A stretch of 64,000 nt of DNA, taken from positions 1,736,001 through 1,800,000 of the forward strand of contig NZ_JASF01000005.1 in NCBI RefSeq assembly GCF_000622405.1, written 5' to 3'. Source of the stretch: Sulfitobacter donghicola DSW-25 = KCTC 12864 = JCM 14565. Its GTDB lineage: Bacteria > Pseudomonadota > Alphaproteobacteria > Rhodobacterales > Rhodobacteraceae. The notes under the pieces are model-generated. The model saw only the letters and a list, made by a program, of their open reading frames with translations. It had not been told where the DNA came from and did no database searches. Each line of letters starts with the position of its first letter. Position 1 is the stretch's first letter. Below are positions 18,040 to 27,502 of the stretch, piece after piece. The position numbers and the translations under genes were made by a program.

Positions 18040-19800
18040 TTAGCTATCCTCGAAGGGGTCCCATTCATCTTCGACTTCGGGCAGGGCCTCTTCTACGGCG
18101 GCGGCGGCGATGTCTTCGGCTGTTCGGATGGCCGTGATTTTTGCCTGTGGAAACTGCGCGACAACCGCTTGCATCAGCGGGTGGGATTTTGCCGCATCGC
18201 GTTGCGCGTTTTCCTTTGCGTCGCGGATGGACGCGATCGTCGGCGCGCCGCCAGAGTTCACAACCGTGACCGCCCAGCGGTTACCGGTCCACAATTGCAG
18301 CTTTGCTCCCAGCCGTTGCGCCAGATCACGGGGCGCAGTTTCGGTCGGCACAAATTCAATCCGCCCTGGCTGATAGGCGGCTAATTGCAGTGAGGTTTCG
18401 ACCTCAACCAGCAGCTTCACATCGCGGTTGTGCCGGATCAGTTCAAGGACATGCTCAAAGCTGGGGTAATGGGCCAAAGCGGTGGCAGGATCACGCGCCA
18501 ATGCGGTGGTCTGGCCTGCGCCATTTGGGGCGGATGTCATTTGCGGTTGTGCGGGCTGCATCGCTTGGCCACCACCACCTCCTCCACCGCCAGAGACTGG
18601 CATAGAAGGCGCGCCTGTTGCGGGGGATGGGGCGGGAACGGGGGTGTTTTGAAGGCTGCGAACCAATTCATCCGGTGAGGGCAGATCGGCAACATGGGTC
18701 AATCGGATGATCGCCATCTCGGCTGCCATCATGGCGTTGGGCGCGCTGCCGACTTCTTCTAGCGCTTTTAGCAACATCTGCCAAAGCCGTGTCAGGATGC
18801 GGATCGGCAGGGCATCGGCCATCATACGGCCGCGGTCCCGCTCTTCGGGAGAGATAGTGGGGTCTTCGGCCGCGTCAGGGGTGATTTTCACCACGCTGAT
18901 CCAATGAGTGATCTCGGCCAGATCGCGCAGAACGGCCATCGGGTCGGCGCCCTCGGCGTATTGCGCACCGATTTCGGTAAGCGCCGCGGCGGCGTCGCCA
19001 CGCAAAATCATGTCGAGCAGGTCTAGCACCCTTGCGCGGTCGGCGAGGCCCAGCATCGCACGAACCTGAAGCGCGGTTGTTTCACCCGCGCCATGGCTGA
19101 TCGCCTGATCCAACAGAGATGTTGCATCGCGTGCGGAGCCTTCGGCAGCACGTGTGATAAGCGCAAGCGCGTCATCCGCGATCTCCGCGCTTTCGCCAGT
19201 GGCGATTTTGCGCAGCAGGGCAATCATCACCTCGGGTTCGATCCGGCGCAAATCAAATCGCTGGCAGCGGGATAGGACCGTCACAGGAACCTTGCGGATT
19301 TCAGTGGTCGCAAAGATGAATTTCACGTGCTCTGGCGGCTCTTCCAAGGTCTTCAAAAGCGCGTTGAACGCGCCAGTGGACAGCATGTGAACTTCATCGA
19401 TGATGTATACTTTGTAGCGGGCCGAGGCCGCGCGATAGTGAACGCTGTCGATGATTTCGCGGATGTTGGCTACGCCGGTGTTGGATGCCGCATCCATCTC
19501 GATCACGTCAACATGGCGGCCTTCCATGATCGCCGTGCAATGTTCGCAAACACCGCAAGGTTCGGTTGTCGGGCCAGAGGTGCCATCGGCACCGATGCAA
19601 TTCATCCCCTTGGCGATGATCCGCGCGGTGGTGGTTTTACCCGTTCCGCGAATACCCGTCATGATAAAGGCCTGCGCGATACGATCCGCCTCAAACGCAT
19701 TCTTTAGGGTACGCACCATCGCCTCTTGTCCGACCAGATCGGCAAAAGTTTCAGGGCGGTATTTGCGGGCAAGCACGCGGTAGGCGGTAGCGTCTGACAT
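18040..19800 (-). CDS. dnaX: DNA polymerase III subunits gamma/tau
   Basis: A 586-residue clamp-loader ATPase. It opens MSDATAYRVLARKYRPETF, then Walker A GIRGTGKTTTAR (about 47-58), a zinc module with CEHC, Walker B VYIIDEVHML and the sensor segment. Residues 370-end form the tau-type tail, including an unusual run of eight glycines. I see no obvious frameshift site for a separate gamma form. ATG at 19800 with AGGA five bases upstream is chosen over the frame from 20013. Confidence 0.96.
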   Translation of the reverse strand: MSDATAYRVLARKYRPETFADLVGQEAMVRTLKNAFEADRIAQAFIMTGIRGTGKTTTARIIAKGMNCIGADGTSGPTTEPCGVCEHCTAIMEGRHVDVIEMDAASNTGVANIREIIDSVHYRAASARYKVYIIDEVHMLSTGAFNALLKTLEEPPEHVKFIFATTEIRKVPVTVLSRCQRFDLRRIEPEVMIALLRKIATGESAEIADDALALITRAAEGSARDATSLLDQAISHGAGETTALQVRAMLGLADRARVLDLLDMILRGDAAAALTEIGAQYAEGADPMAVLRDLAEITHWISVVKITPDAAEDPTISPEERDRGRMMADALPIRILTRLWQMLLKALEEVGSAPNAMMAAEMAIIRLTHVADLPSPDELVRSLQNTPVPAPSPATGAPSMPVSGGGGGGGGQAMQPAQPQMTSAPNGAGQTTALARDPATALAHYPSFEHVLELIRHNRDVKLLVEVETSLQLAAYQPGRIEFVPTETAPRDLAQRLGAKLQLWTGNRWAVTVVNSGGAPTIASIRDAKENAQRDAAKSHPLMQAVVAQFPQAKITAIRTAEDIAAAAVEEALPEVEDEWDPFEDS

Positions 19801-20065
19801 GAACATCCTGACAGTGGGATTCGGGTATTCATCTAAGGTAGGGCTTGGGGGGCTTGGGGGCAACGGCCTGAGGTGATGCAGATGGGCTGAGAGCGCAATA
19901 ATGTTGGAAGACCTTGGGCGATAAAGCCAACCAAAAGCTGTAATTCCCACTTCCTGCTGCTGAAGGGGCGCTATAGTTTGCGCAAGGTTCACGTTGCGCT
20001 CGGCGTTGAACATCGGCCAAGGTCTTGTGCTAAGGTCAGGCCAAACATGTAGCTAGGGGGATGTT

Positions 20066-20905
20066 ATGCGGCTCAGAGGGATCAGGCGAAGTAGCAATGT
20101 CGAAGTGAGAGGCGGAAGCGGCTCGCGGCGTGCGGGTGGCAAAAGCAGCTTGGGCGTTGCAGGTGTTTTGGCCGTTCTGGCTATTGGCTATTTCACGGGC
20201 ATTGATGTGTCCTCCTTGTTGCAGGGGGGGAACGTCCAACAGGGAACAACCACGTCAGCAGCTGCTGATGATGCTGCGACAGAATTCAGTGCGCAGGTAC
20301 TAACAACAACCGAGGCTGTCTGGGGCAAAGTGTTCCGCGAACAGCTGAACCGCGAATATGTGCCGCCGCGTTTGGTCATCTTTAACGGCGTAACGCAAAG
20401 CCCCTGCGGCGACGCCAGCGGCGCAACGGGTCCGTTTTACTGTCCCGCTGACAATAAGGCGTATCTGGACACGCAATTCTTTACAGCACTGGATCGCCAA
20501 ATGGGCGCAGGTGGCGATTTTGCCGCGGCCTATGTGATTGCCCATGAGGTTGCGCACCATGTCCAAAACCAGCTGGGCATCCTACCCAAAGTGAATGCCG
20601 CAAGGATGAAGGCTTCTAAAACAGAGGCGAACGCCCTTACTGTTCGGCTTGAACTGATGGCGGATTGCTTGTCAGGGATTTGGGCTCTCAATGTTCAGGG
20701 ATTGATGGAGCGGGGCGATCTGGAAGAAGCGCTGAATGCGGCGCGCAAGATTGGCGATGATCACCTGCAACGTCAGGCCGGTCGGGTGCCGCAACCGCAT
20801 ACCTTTACCCACGGCACATCAGAACAGCGCGCCAGCTGGTTCGCCCGCGGCTATGACAGCGGCAGCGTCGGGCAATGCGATACGTTTGCGGCAGCGCGCC
20901 TTTAA
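20066..20905 (+). CDS. ypfJ: Neutral zinc metallopeptidase, YpfJ family
   Basis: A 279-residue membrane-anchored protein: basic N-terminus, one transmembrane helix (about 28-45), then a periplasmic domain with the zinc-protease motif HEVAHH at 160-165 and a later Glu-rich helix (ELMADCLSGIWA). Conserved cysteines lie near CGDASGATGPFYCP. Peptide substrates are unknown for the family. The gene is on the plus strand, placed between dnaX and the SRP RNA gene, both on the minus strand. Confidence 0.92.
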   Translation: MRLRGIRRSSNVEVRGGSGSRRAGGKSSLGVAGVLAVLAIGYFTGIDVSSLLQGGNVQQGTTTSAAADDAATEFSAQVLTTTEAVWGKVFREQLNREYVPPRLVIFNGVTQSPCGDASGATGPFYCPADNKAYLDTQFFTALDRQMGAGGDFAAAYVIAHEVAHHVQNQLGILPKVNAARMKASKTEANALTVRLELMADCLSGIWALNVQGLMERGDLEEALNAARKIGDDHLQRQAGRVPQPHTFTHGTSEQRASWFARGYDSGSVGQCDTFAAARL

Positions 20906-20957
20906 GGGGCGTTTGCTGCCATCGCAAATTTTGGGGAATAGGTGAGAGATTGATAAC

Positions 20958-21042
20958 GACCCAAGCGGGACTCGTTGTGGCTGCTGCCTTCCGGCTCTGA
21001 CCAGGTTGGCGAGGCGCCTGCCCGCACCAACCTCTCACGAGG
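20958..21042 (-). ncRNA. ffs: Signal recognition particle RNA (small, 4.5S type)
   Basis: The minus strand carries the conserved SRP domain IV hairpin, with GGTCAGAGCCGGAAGGCAGC, the site bound by Ffh. Terminal arms CTCGT and ACGAG can pair to close the rod-like RNA. The ends are approximate. A promoter with a TTGCAG / TATATC pair lies immediately upstream. Its protein partner gene ffh is at about 53 kb in this window. The RNA guides ribosomes making membrane proteins to FtsY. Confidence 0.88.
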
Positions 21043-21043
21043 G

Positions 21044-21072
21044 GATATAGGCAATCTGGCGCCGCACTGCAA
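21044..21072 (-). promoter_or_regulatory. Predicted promoter of the SRP RNA gene
   Basis: On the minus strand TTGCAG and TATATC are separated by exactly 17 bases. The -10 box ends a few bases before the CTCGT that begins the predicted RNA rod, which fits transcription start at or near the mature 5' end. Confidence 0.5.
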
Positions 21073-21214
21073 GGCCGCAGCTTTTGCTGTTACGTCATCT
21101 TGGGATTGGGTGCTTTATCTGGCCAAGGTTCTTCCGCTGCGCCTTGTGTTGCTTGCTTCTTGATGTAGTCATGTTGGTTCTGCCAATGGGCTAAAGTGTT
21201 AAAAGAGGTAAGCG

Positions 21215-22183
21215 ATGAAAAATGCGGAACAGGTAACTTTCGGCGGTTCCGGATTGGATCGCGCTGGCGAGATTCGCTCGAACCCACAGGCGTTGGCAGA
21301 GGCCGCGGCACATCCAGATGCCCGTGCAATTGTGTTTTGGCGCGGCAAACCCCTGATCTCGCCCGAGCGACCAGCGGGCTTGATTCGTTTGGGCATGGAT
21401 CATGCGATCCTGCAAGACGCAGCCGAAGCGCCGATCCTCTTGGGGCGCGAAGAAGGTGGCCCGACCTTTGCCGTGGATATATCCGCATGGGCGCCAAGTG
21501 ACCTTGATGAATCCACCCTTGGTGGCTTCCTTGACCCCTCCGAGCAGCGCCACCCCGCATTGCCAGAATGGATGGTGTTTGCCGAGCTGCGGCGCATCAT
21601 GACGTGGCTTTCTCCAAGAGATGCTGAACTTGCCGCTTCGGGAAAAGCTGTGTTCGAATGGCATAAAAGCCACAGGTTCTGTGCATGCTGTGGCGCTAAG
21701 TCGCAGCTCAGCCATGGGGGCTGGCAACGCAGTTGTCCGTCTTGTGGCGCATCCCACTTTCCCAGAACTGATCCGGTTGTGATTATGCTGATTACGCATG
21801 GAAACTCGGTCCTTGTTGGCCGCTCTCCGGGATGGCCGCAGGGGATGTATTCCTTGCTGGCTGGTTTCGTCGAACCAGGCGAGACCTTAGAGGCGGCCGT
21901 GCGTCGCGAAGTGTTTGAAGAAGCTGGCGTTCAGGTGGGTGAGGTTGGCTATTTAGCCAGCCAGCCATGGCCGTTTCCCGCATCTTTGATGTTTGGGTGC
22001 TGGGGGCATGCGACCAGCAAGGATATCACAATCGATCCTGTTGAAATCGAAGATGCCCGTTGGATCACACGCGAAGAGATGATGGCCATTTCAAACGGTC
22101 AGCACCCCGAAATTATGCCCGCCCGTAAAGGTGCGATTGCGCACTTTTTGATAGAACGCTGGCTGCAAGATACGCTCGATTAG
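21215..22183 (+). CDS. nudC: NAD(+) diphosphatase, NudC type
   Basis: A 322-residue Nudix hydrolase. It has a four-cysteine zinc finger (C156, C159, C174, C177), the Nudix box from 217 to 239 (GFVEPGETLEAAVRREVFEE) and the NudC signature SQPWPFPAS about a dozen residues later. It cleaves NAD(H) to NMN(H) and AMP and, in enterobacteria, removes NAD caps from RNA. The start has gaggtaag upstream. It stands alone on the plus strand. Confidence 0.95.
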   Translation: MKNAEQVTFGGSGLDRAGEIRSNPQALAEAAAHPDARAIVFWRGKPLISPERPAGLIRLGMDHAILQDAAEAPILLGREEGGPTFAVDISAWAPSDLDESTLGGFLDPSEQRHPALPEWMVFAELRRIMTWLSPRDAELAASGKAVFEWHKSHRFCACCGAKSQLSHGGWQRSCPSCGASHFPRTDPVVIMLITHGNSVLVGRSPGWPQGMYSLLAGFVEPGETLEAAVRREVFEEAGVQVGEVGYLASQPWPFPASLMFGCWGHATSKDITIDPVEIEDARWITREEMMAISNGQHPEIMPARKGAIAHFLIERWLQDTLD

Positions 22184-22190
22184 GGTCGCG

Positions 22191-22205
22191 TTAACTTTTC
22201 GTTAA
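22191..22205 (+). promoter_or_regulatory. CtrA-like binding box
   Basis: TTAA, seven bases, TTAA followed by C matches the CtrA consensus TTAA-N7-TTAAC of alphaproteobacteria. The site is also part of the inverted repeat GTTAAC-N5-GTTAAC. It lies about 85 bases before the SRPBCC gene and just after nudC, so it could control the SRPBCC gene. Confidence 0.45.
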
Positions 22206-22289
22206 CAATCTCTTCAGCGGGCTGTTGACGGAGACTTGCGCGGGGCTAGAATACGGCCAACAGGCGAAAAGACCAATAATGAGGCGTAC

Positions 22290-22754
22290 ATGAAATTCTC
22301 GACCAAAGAAGATGTCGAAGCACCAATTGATTCCGTTTTTGAAATGTTGTGTGACTTTGAGATGTTCGAACGGGCGGCGATGCGCCGTGGATCCGAAGTT
22401 CAGCGAACAGATACAAAACCCGTTCCCGGTGTCGGGATGGGATGGAATGCCGCGTTTAACCTGCGCGGCAAACGGCGGCAGGTCGAAATCGAAATGGTGA
22501 CGTTTGAAAAGCCCGAAGAGATGGTCTTTGAATGCCATTCCCAAGGGTTGATGACGTTGTTGAACATCGAATTGGTCGCCCTCTCAAAAAACCGAACACG
22601 AATCATGGTTGTGTTCGATATCAAACCACAAAACCTCTCCGCACGTCTTTTGGTGCAGTCCCTGAAACTGGCCAAAACATCCCTAACCAAGAAATACAAG
22701 TTGCGGGTGGCTGAGTTCGCCAAGACCTTAGAACAACGGCACAGCCGCGCCTGA
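22290..22754 (+). CDS. SRPBCC (START-like) family protein
   Basis: A 154-residue protein with the START/polyketide-cyclase-like pattern: MKFSTKEDVEAPIDSVFEML at the N-terminus, a beta-rich middle (VEIEMVTFEKPEEM) and a long C-terminal helix. The fold binds hydrophobic ligands; the ligand here is unknown. ATG at 22290 is chosen over a frame from 22236. A CtrA-like box lies upstream. It is convergent with pheA, with only four bases between the stops. Confidence 0.75.
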   Translation: MKFSTKEDVEAPIDSVFEMLCDFEMFERAAMRRGSEVQRTDTKPVPGVGMGWNAAFNLRGKRRQVEIEMVTFEKPEEMVFECHSQGLMTLLNIELVALSKNRTRIMVVFDIKPQNLSARLLVQSLKLAKTSLTKKYKLRVAEFAKTLEQRHSRA

Positions 22755-22758
22755 GCTT

Positions 22759-23616
22759 TTAGGCCTCGGTGTTGTTCCACCGTCCTGGATGCGCTGGGTA
22801 AACACCTAGAATATCTAACATATTGGTGAAATATCCCAGCTCATCCAACGCGCGCATGACGGCAGGATCATCGGGGTGGCCTTCGATGTCGGCGTAAAAT
22901 TGGGTTGCTGTGAATGACCCTCCGACCATATAGCTTTCCAGTTTGGTCATGTTGACGCCATTGGTCGCAAATCCGCCCATCGCCTTGTAAAGGGCGGCGG
23001 GGATGTTTCGGACTTCGAACACAAATGTCGTCATCATCTTTTCACCGCGTCGCATTGTGACAGCATCAGGCGCCATGAGCAAAAAACGGGTGGTGTTGTG
23101 TTCTAGGTCTTCGATACCGTCATCCAGCACGGTCAGCCCGTGAATATCGGCGGCAACGGCACTGGCCAGCACGCCATCATGGGATGGTCCCCCATTGGCC
23201 AGCTCTTCGGCGGCACCCGCGCTATCTGTCGCAGCTTCTGCGGTAATCCCATGCGCATTCAGATAGCTATTCGCCTGCGGGAGCAGGACAGGATGCGCCC
23301 GAATATGCTTTACCTGCTCTAAATTTGTGCCTGGACGGGCCATGAGGGCGATCCGAACGCGCACAAAGGCTTCTTCGATGATATGCAGGCCGCTGTCGGG
23401 CAAAAGGCGATGAATATCTGCAACGCGCCCATAGGTGGTGTTTTCAACGGGGAGCATGGCCAAATCGGCCCGATCTTCGCGAACGGCCTGAAAAACACCT
23501 TCAAATGTCTCACATGGAACAGGAATCCCTTCTGGTCGAGCTTGTAAACAAGCTTCATGACTATAGGCGCCTAAGGCGCCTTGAAACGCGATGCGAGGCT
23601 GTTTGTTTGCGGTCAT
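22759..23616 (-). CDS. pheA: Prephenate dehydratase
   Basis: Converts prephenate to phenylpyruvate in phenylalanine synthesis. At 285 residues it is the single-domain type without a chorismate mutase domain; a separate AroQ-like gene is at 50.8-51.1 kb. It opens with RIAFQGALGAYSHEAC, has the catalytic TRFLLM motif near residue 180, and ends in a regulatory ACT domain (about 195-275) where phenylalanine would bind. ATG at 23616 follows an aggag site. Confidence 0.94.
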   Translation of the reverse strand: MTANKQPRIAFQGALGAYSHEACLQARPEGIPVPCETFEGVFQAVREDRADLAMLPVENTTYGRVADIHRLLPDSGLHIIEEAFVRVRIALMARPGTNLEQVKHIRAHPVLLPQANSYLNAHGITAEAATDSAGAAEELANGGPSHDGVLASAVAADIHGLTVLDDGIEDLEHNTTRFLLMAPDAVTMRRGEKMMTTFVFEVRNIPAALYKAMGGFATNGVNMTKLESYMVGGSFTATQFYADIEGHPDDPAVMRALDELGYFTNMLDILGVYPAHPGRWNNTEA

Positions 23617-23745
23617 CACGTCACTCCTATGTAAAAACATCTGTAGTTGGTCGATTGGTCGCGGTAAGTACACCTTGCTTGCTGAGAGGGAAAGCAATAG
23701 ATAGCCCTCCAAACGATAGAAAAATTCAAAGCGATGGACTGAGCC

Positions 23746-24249
23746 ATGGATACAATGACCCTTACTAAAGTTGCTGCCGGTGTGATTGGCGCGTGGTTGG
23801 TGCTGTTGCTAGCCAAATGGGGCGGCGAAGGTGTTTACCACCCGCACGCCCACGGCGAGCAATCTTACGTAATCGAAATTGAAGGTGCCGAACCTGCAGA
23901 GGCAGAAGCCGAAATTCCTTTCGAAGAACTGATGGCATCCGCTTCGGCCGACAAAGGCGCAAAAGTTTTCCGCAAGTGTACTGCCTGTCACAAAGTGGAA
24001 GACGGCGCGAACGCAACTGGCCCATTCCTGTTTAACGTAGTTGGCCGTGACATTGGCGCCGCTGCTGGCTTTTCCGGATACTCTTCCGGTCTTGCAGGTA
24101 AAGGCGAAGCATGGACCATTGAAAACCTGAATGGCTTCCTGACCAAGCCCAGCGAATGGGCTCCAGGCACAACCATGGGCTTTGCTGGTCTGAAAAAGCC
24201 AGAAGATCGTGCAAACGTCATCGCGTATCTTCAGAGCTTCTCGAACTAA
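23746..24249 (+). CDS. cycM: Membrane-anchored cytochrome c, CycM type
   Basis: A 167-residue class I cytochrome c with an uncleaved N-terminal membrane anchor (about 6-24), an acidic Ala/Glu linker, heme motif CTACH (78-82) and a likely Met ligand in TTMGFAG. The opening MDTMTLTKVAAGVIG resembles CycM (cytochrome c552) of Paracoccus, which carries electrons from the bc1 complex to the aa3 oxidase. It is monocistronic, with a terminator downstream, and is divergent from pheA. Confidence 0.92.
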   Translation: MDTMTLTKVAAGVIGAWLVLLLAKWGGEGVYHPHAHGEQSYVIEIEGAEPAEAEAEIPFEELMASASADKGAKVFRKCTACHKVEDGANATGPFLFNVVGRDIGAAAGFSGYSSGLAGKGEAWTIENLNGFLTKPSEWAPGTTMGFAGLKKPEDRANVIAYLQSFSN

Positions 24250-24278
24250 TTGCTGACACCTCGGCATTGAAGAAAAAG

Positions 24279-24305
24279 AAAGGGTCGCCAAAGGGCGGCC
24301 TTTTT
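24279..24305 (+). terminator. Rho-independent terminator after cycM
   Basis: Seven-base arms GGTCGCC and GGCGGCC with one G-T pair and a four-base loop, followed by TTTTT. It is about 30 bases past the cycM stop. Confidence 0.8.
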
Positions 24306-24421
24306 GCTGTTTAGGCTCAGTTTTCCGTTAGATCACATACTTGCAACTTGTATCTTGGCGCATGGGCTTTAGCCTATGTTTTCGTAGATACCCTTCACCA
24401 GTCCCAAGGAGCCCCTGCACG

Positions 24422-26353
24422 ATGCCTAAATCCCTTGTCCGCGATGCAAAACGTCGATTGCCACTTGCACAGCTATTGTCTGTCCTAACGCTTTCGGTGT
24501 CAGCTTCTTTCTTGGGGGGCGGGGCCTCGGCCCAAGATCAGGGTGAGATGGTGAAAAGCCACGGGTACTCTTTTTACGGTGATCTAAGCTATCCAGCGGA
24601 TTTTAAACATTTTAACTACGTGAACCCCGATGCCCCGAAGGGCGGCGAGATATCTATTTCGACCTTGGGCACTTTTGATTCGATGAACCCCTATTCCCGT
24701 AAAGGACGCGGAGGGGTTCTAAGCACGATGATGTATGAAAGCCTGCTGGGTGAAGGCGTCGGGAATGAAAGCGCCCCTGCTGATGTTTATGCCGAATATT
24801 ACTGTTTGCTGTGTGAAACGGTGGAATACCCCGTGGGCAAAGATTGGGTCATCTTCCGCATGCGCCCAGAGGCCAAGTTTTCCAACGGCGATCCGGTGAC
24901 GGCCCATGATATCGCCTTTTCGCACAACCTGTTGCTGGATCAGGGGCTGAAGTCTTATGCGGATGCTGTTCGTAAACGCATCCCCAAGGTCGAAGTGATC
25001 GATGACCACACCGTGAAATTCTATTTCACCGAAGGCATTTCGCGCCGATCCTTGATCGATCAGGTCGGGTTTGTGCCCGCTTGGTCCAAGAAGTGGTACG
25101 AAGAAACCGGTGCACGGCTGGATGAAAGCCGGCTAGAGATTTCACCGGGTTCGGGCGCCTATATGGTTGAGGATGTCGACGTGAATCGCCGTATCGTCTA
25201 TAAACGCAACCCCGACTATTGGGGCAGAGACCTGCCGTTTAACGTGGGCCGGAATAACTTTGACCGCATTCGGGTAGAATATTTCGGCGATGAAAACTCG
25301 GCCTTTGAGGCCTTTAAATCAGGCGAGTATACTTTCCGAAATGAAAGCAACTCAAAACAATGGGCAACAGCCTATGAGTTTCCAAAGGTCAAAGACGGCT
25401 ATGTCGTAACCGAGAAAATCGCAGACGGCTCCCCGCCGACCCCTACTGGGATCGTCTTTAACCTAGGCCGTGAAATCCTACAGGATAAACAGGTGCGCGA
25501 AGCGGTCGCGCTTGCCTTTAACTTTGAGTGGACCAACGAATCGCTGCAATACGGCTTGTTCAAACAGCGCGTTTCTTTCACCCAAGATACGCCTTTGATG
25601 GCGACAGGGCTTCCCGAAGGGGCCGAGCTGGCCTTTCTGCAAGAGCTAGGCGATGTGGTGGCCCCCGAGATGCTGAGTGAAGAGGTTCGCCTGCCTCATA
25701 CCTCTGGGGCGGCACGCCTATTGGATCGCCGTAATGCGCGCGCCGCGTCCAAATTGCTGGACGCTGCAGGTTGGGCCGTAGGTGATGATGGTAAACGCCG
25801 GAACGCGGCGGGTGAGCCGTTGCGCCTGACCTTCTTGTTGAACTCTTCGGGGTCGGCAACCTTGGCGGCGGTTGTCGAGAACTTTATGTCTAACCTAGAA
25901 AGCCTCGGCATCGAGGCCGTTCTGGAGAAAGTGGATGCTTCGCAGTACACCTCGCGCGAGCGGGACCGCGACTATGATATGGTCTATGATGCTTACGCGC
26001 CGTTCCTTGGCACGGGCACAGGGTTGTCCCAGCGATATGGGTCCGAGGCGGCAAGCTATTCCTTGTTTAACCCAGCAGGCCTAGCCAGCCCAATGGTAGA
26101 CGCCATTATTGAGGCCTCTTTATTGGCGGAAACACGCGAAGAAGAAGAGGCCGCGATGATGGCGCTGGATCGCGCTTTGCGCCATGAATTCATAATGATT
26201 CCAGTCTGGTACAATGATGTGTATTGGACCGCTTATTATGATCAATACGGCCACCCTGAAAACCAACCCGCCTATGCGCTGGGCTATCTGGATTTCTGGT
26301 GGTACGACGCAGAAAAAGCAGAAAAATTGCGCGCAGCAGGCGTGCTGAGGTAA
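24422..26353 (+). CDS. yejA: Peptide ABC transporter substrate-binding protein, YejA type
   Basis: A 643-residue periplasmic binding protein of the SBP_bac_5 family with an N-terminal signal peptide ending around GGGASAQ (residues about 24-38). It has the YejA-like segment KHFNYVNPDAPKGGE and a long C-terminal lobe. Yej transporters import oligopeptides and, in E. coli, microcin C. ATG at 24422 has aaggag upstream. It heads a four-gene row with yejB, yejE and yejF, spaced by three bases or less. Confidence 0.93.
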   Translation: MPKSLVRDAKRRLPLAQLLSVLTLSVSASFLGGGASAQDQGEMVKSHGYSFYGDLSYPADFKHFNYVNPDAPKGGEISISTLGTFDSMNPYSRKGRGGVLSTMMYESLLGEGVGNESAPADVYAEYYCLLCETVEYPVGKDWVIFRMRPEAKFSNGDPVTAHDIAFSHNLLLDQGLKSYADAVRKRIPKVEVIDDHTVKFYFTEGISRRSLIDQVGFVPAWSKKWYEETGARLDESRLEISPGSGAYMVEDVDVNRRIVYKRNPDYWGRDLPFNVGRNNFDRIRVEYFGDENSAFEAFKSGEYTFRNESNSKQWATAYEFPKVKDGYVVTEKIADGSPPTPTGIVFNLGREILQDKQVREAVALAFNFEWTNESLQYGLFKQRVSFTQDTPLMATGLPEGAELAFLQELGDVVAPEMLSEEVRLPHTSGAARLLDRRNARAASKLLDAAGWAVGDDGKRRNAAGEPLRLTFLLNSSGSATLAAVVENFMSNLESLGIEAVLEKVDASQYTSRERDRDYDMVYDAYAPFLGTGTGLSQRYGSEAASYSLFNPAGLASPMVDAIIEASLLAETREEEEAAMMALDRALRHEFIMIPVWYNDVYWTAYYDQYGHPENQPAYALGYLDFWWYDAEKAEKLRAAGVLR

Positions 26354-26356
26354 TCC

Positions 26357-27502
26357 ATGGGCGCCTATATTCTAAGACGATTGTTGCTGATCCCCGTGAC
26401 CCTGTTCGGGATCATGCTGGTCAATTTTGCACTGGTGCAATTTGTGCCCGGTGGTCCGGTTGAGCAGGCGATTGCCCGTATCCAAGGCGGCGGCGACGTC
26501 TTTGGCGGCTTTGCGGGTTCAGGTTCCGACACGGATACAGTCGATCTGGGTGGATCGGACAATTACGTCGGCGCGCGCGGTCTCCCGCCAGAATTCATCG
26601 AGGAACTCGAGAAAGAGTTCGGCTTTGACAAACCGCCCGTTGAGCGTTTCTTTCGCATGCTTGGCAGTTATATCACCTTTGATTTCGGCGAGAGTTACTT
26701 TCGATCCATTTCTGTTGTTGATTTGATCAAGGAAAAACTGCCTGTCTCTATCACCTTGGGCCTGTGGTCCACGCTGATCGCTTATCTTATCTCGATTCCC
26801 TTAGGTATCAAAAAGGCGGTTCGGGACGGTTCACGGTTTGATACGTGGACATCTGGCGCGATCATTGCCGCCTATGCGATCCCTGGTTTCCTGTTTGCGA
26901 TCCTGTTGTTGGTTCTTTTTGTGCCAGCCAACTGTTTCCGCATTCCGGGTTTGGCCGATATGTGGCCCGGTGGCGCGGCCCTGAACCCCACCTGTTACGA
27001 ACTGTTCCCCCTGCGTGGCCTGACATCGGATAACTTTGATCAGCTTAGCGCATGGGGCAAGGTCAAAGACTATTTCTGGCACATCACACTGCCTGTTTTG
27101 GCCTCGACCATTTCTGCCTTTGCGACCCTGACGTTGCTGACCAAAAACAGTTTTCTGGACGAGATCAAAAAGCACTACGTCATGACCGCCCGCGCCAAGG
27201 GCCTGTCAGAGCGCAAGGTTCTGTATGGCCACGTGTTCCGCAACGCCATGCTGATCGTGATTGCAGGCTTTCCTGCGGTATTCATCGGCGTGTTTTTCGG
27301 CTCTAGCCTGATCATCGAGACGATCTTTTCTCTCGACGGCCTTGGGCGTCTGGGGTTTGAGGCGGCTGTCGCACGTGACTATCCGATTGTGTTCGGCACG
27401 CTGTTCATCTTTGGGCTGATCGGGCTGCTGGTCGGGATCATCTCGGACCTGATGTATGTGCTGGTTGATCCGCGTATTGATTTTGAGAAGAGGGAAGGCT
27501 GA
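26357..27502 (+). CDS. yejB: Peptide ABC transporter permease, YejB type
   Basis: A 381-residue inner-membrane permease with an N-terminal helix (about 7-27, [19 protein letters not shown]), a large periplasmic loop that includes a Gly/Asp-rich insert (about 50-70), and a BPD_transp_1 core with the coupling helix near [15 protein letters not shown]. It pairs with YejE. The gene begins three bases after yejA and shares one base with yejE. Confidence 0.94.
   Translation: MGAYILRRLLLIPVTLFGIMLVNFALVQFVPGGPVEQAIARIQGGGDVFGGFAGSGSDTDTVDLGGSDNYVGARGLPPEFIEELEKEFGFDKPPVERFFRMLGSYITFDFGESYFRSISVVDLIKEKLPVSITLGLWSTLIAYLISIPLGIKKAVRDGSRFDTWTSGAIIAAYAIPGFLFAILLLVLFVPANCFRIPGLADMWPGGAALNPTCYELFPLRGLTSDNFDQLSAWGKVKDYFWHITLPVLASTISAFATLTLLTKNSFLDEIKKHYVMTARAKGLSERKVLYGHVFRNAMLIVIAGFPAVFIGVFFGSSLIIETIFSLDGLGRLGFEAAVARDYPIVFGTLFIFGLIGLLVGIISDLMYVLVDPRIDFEKREG

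Noticed and set aside
18560..18600. Glycine-codon run in dnaX, considered as a frameshift site for a short gamma form
   Set aside because: There is no A-rich slippery heptamer or obvious downstream stem; it looks like a flexible linker.
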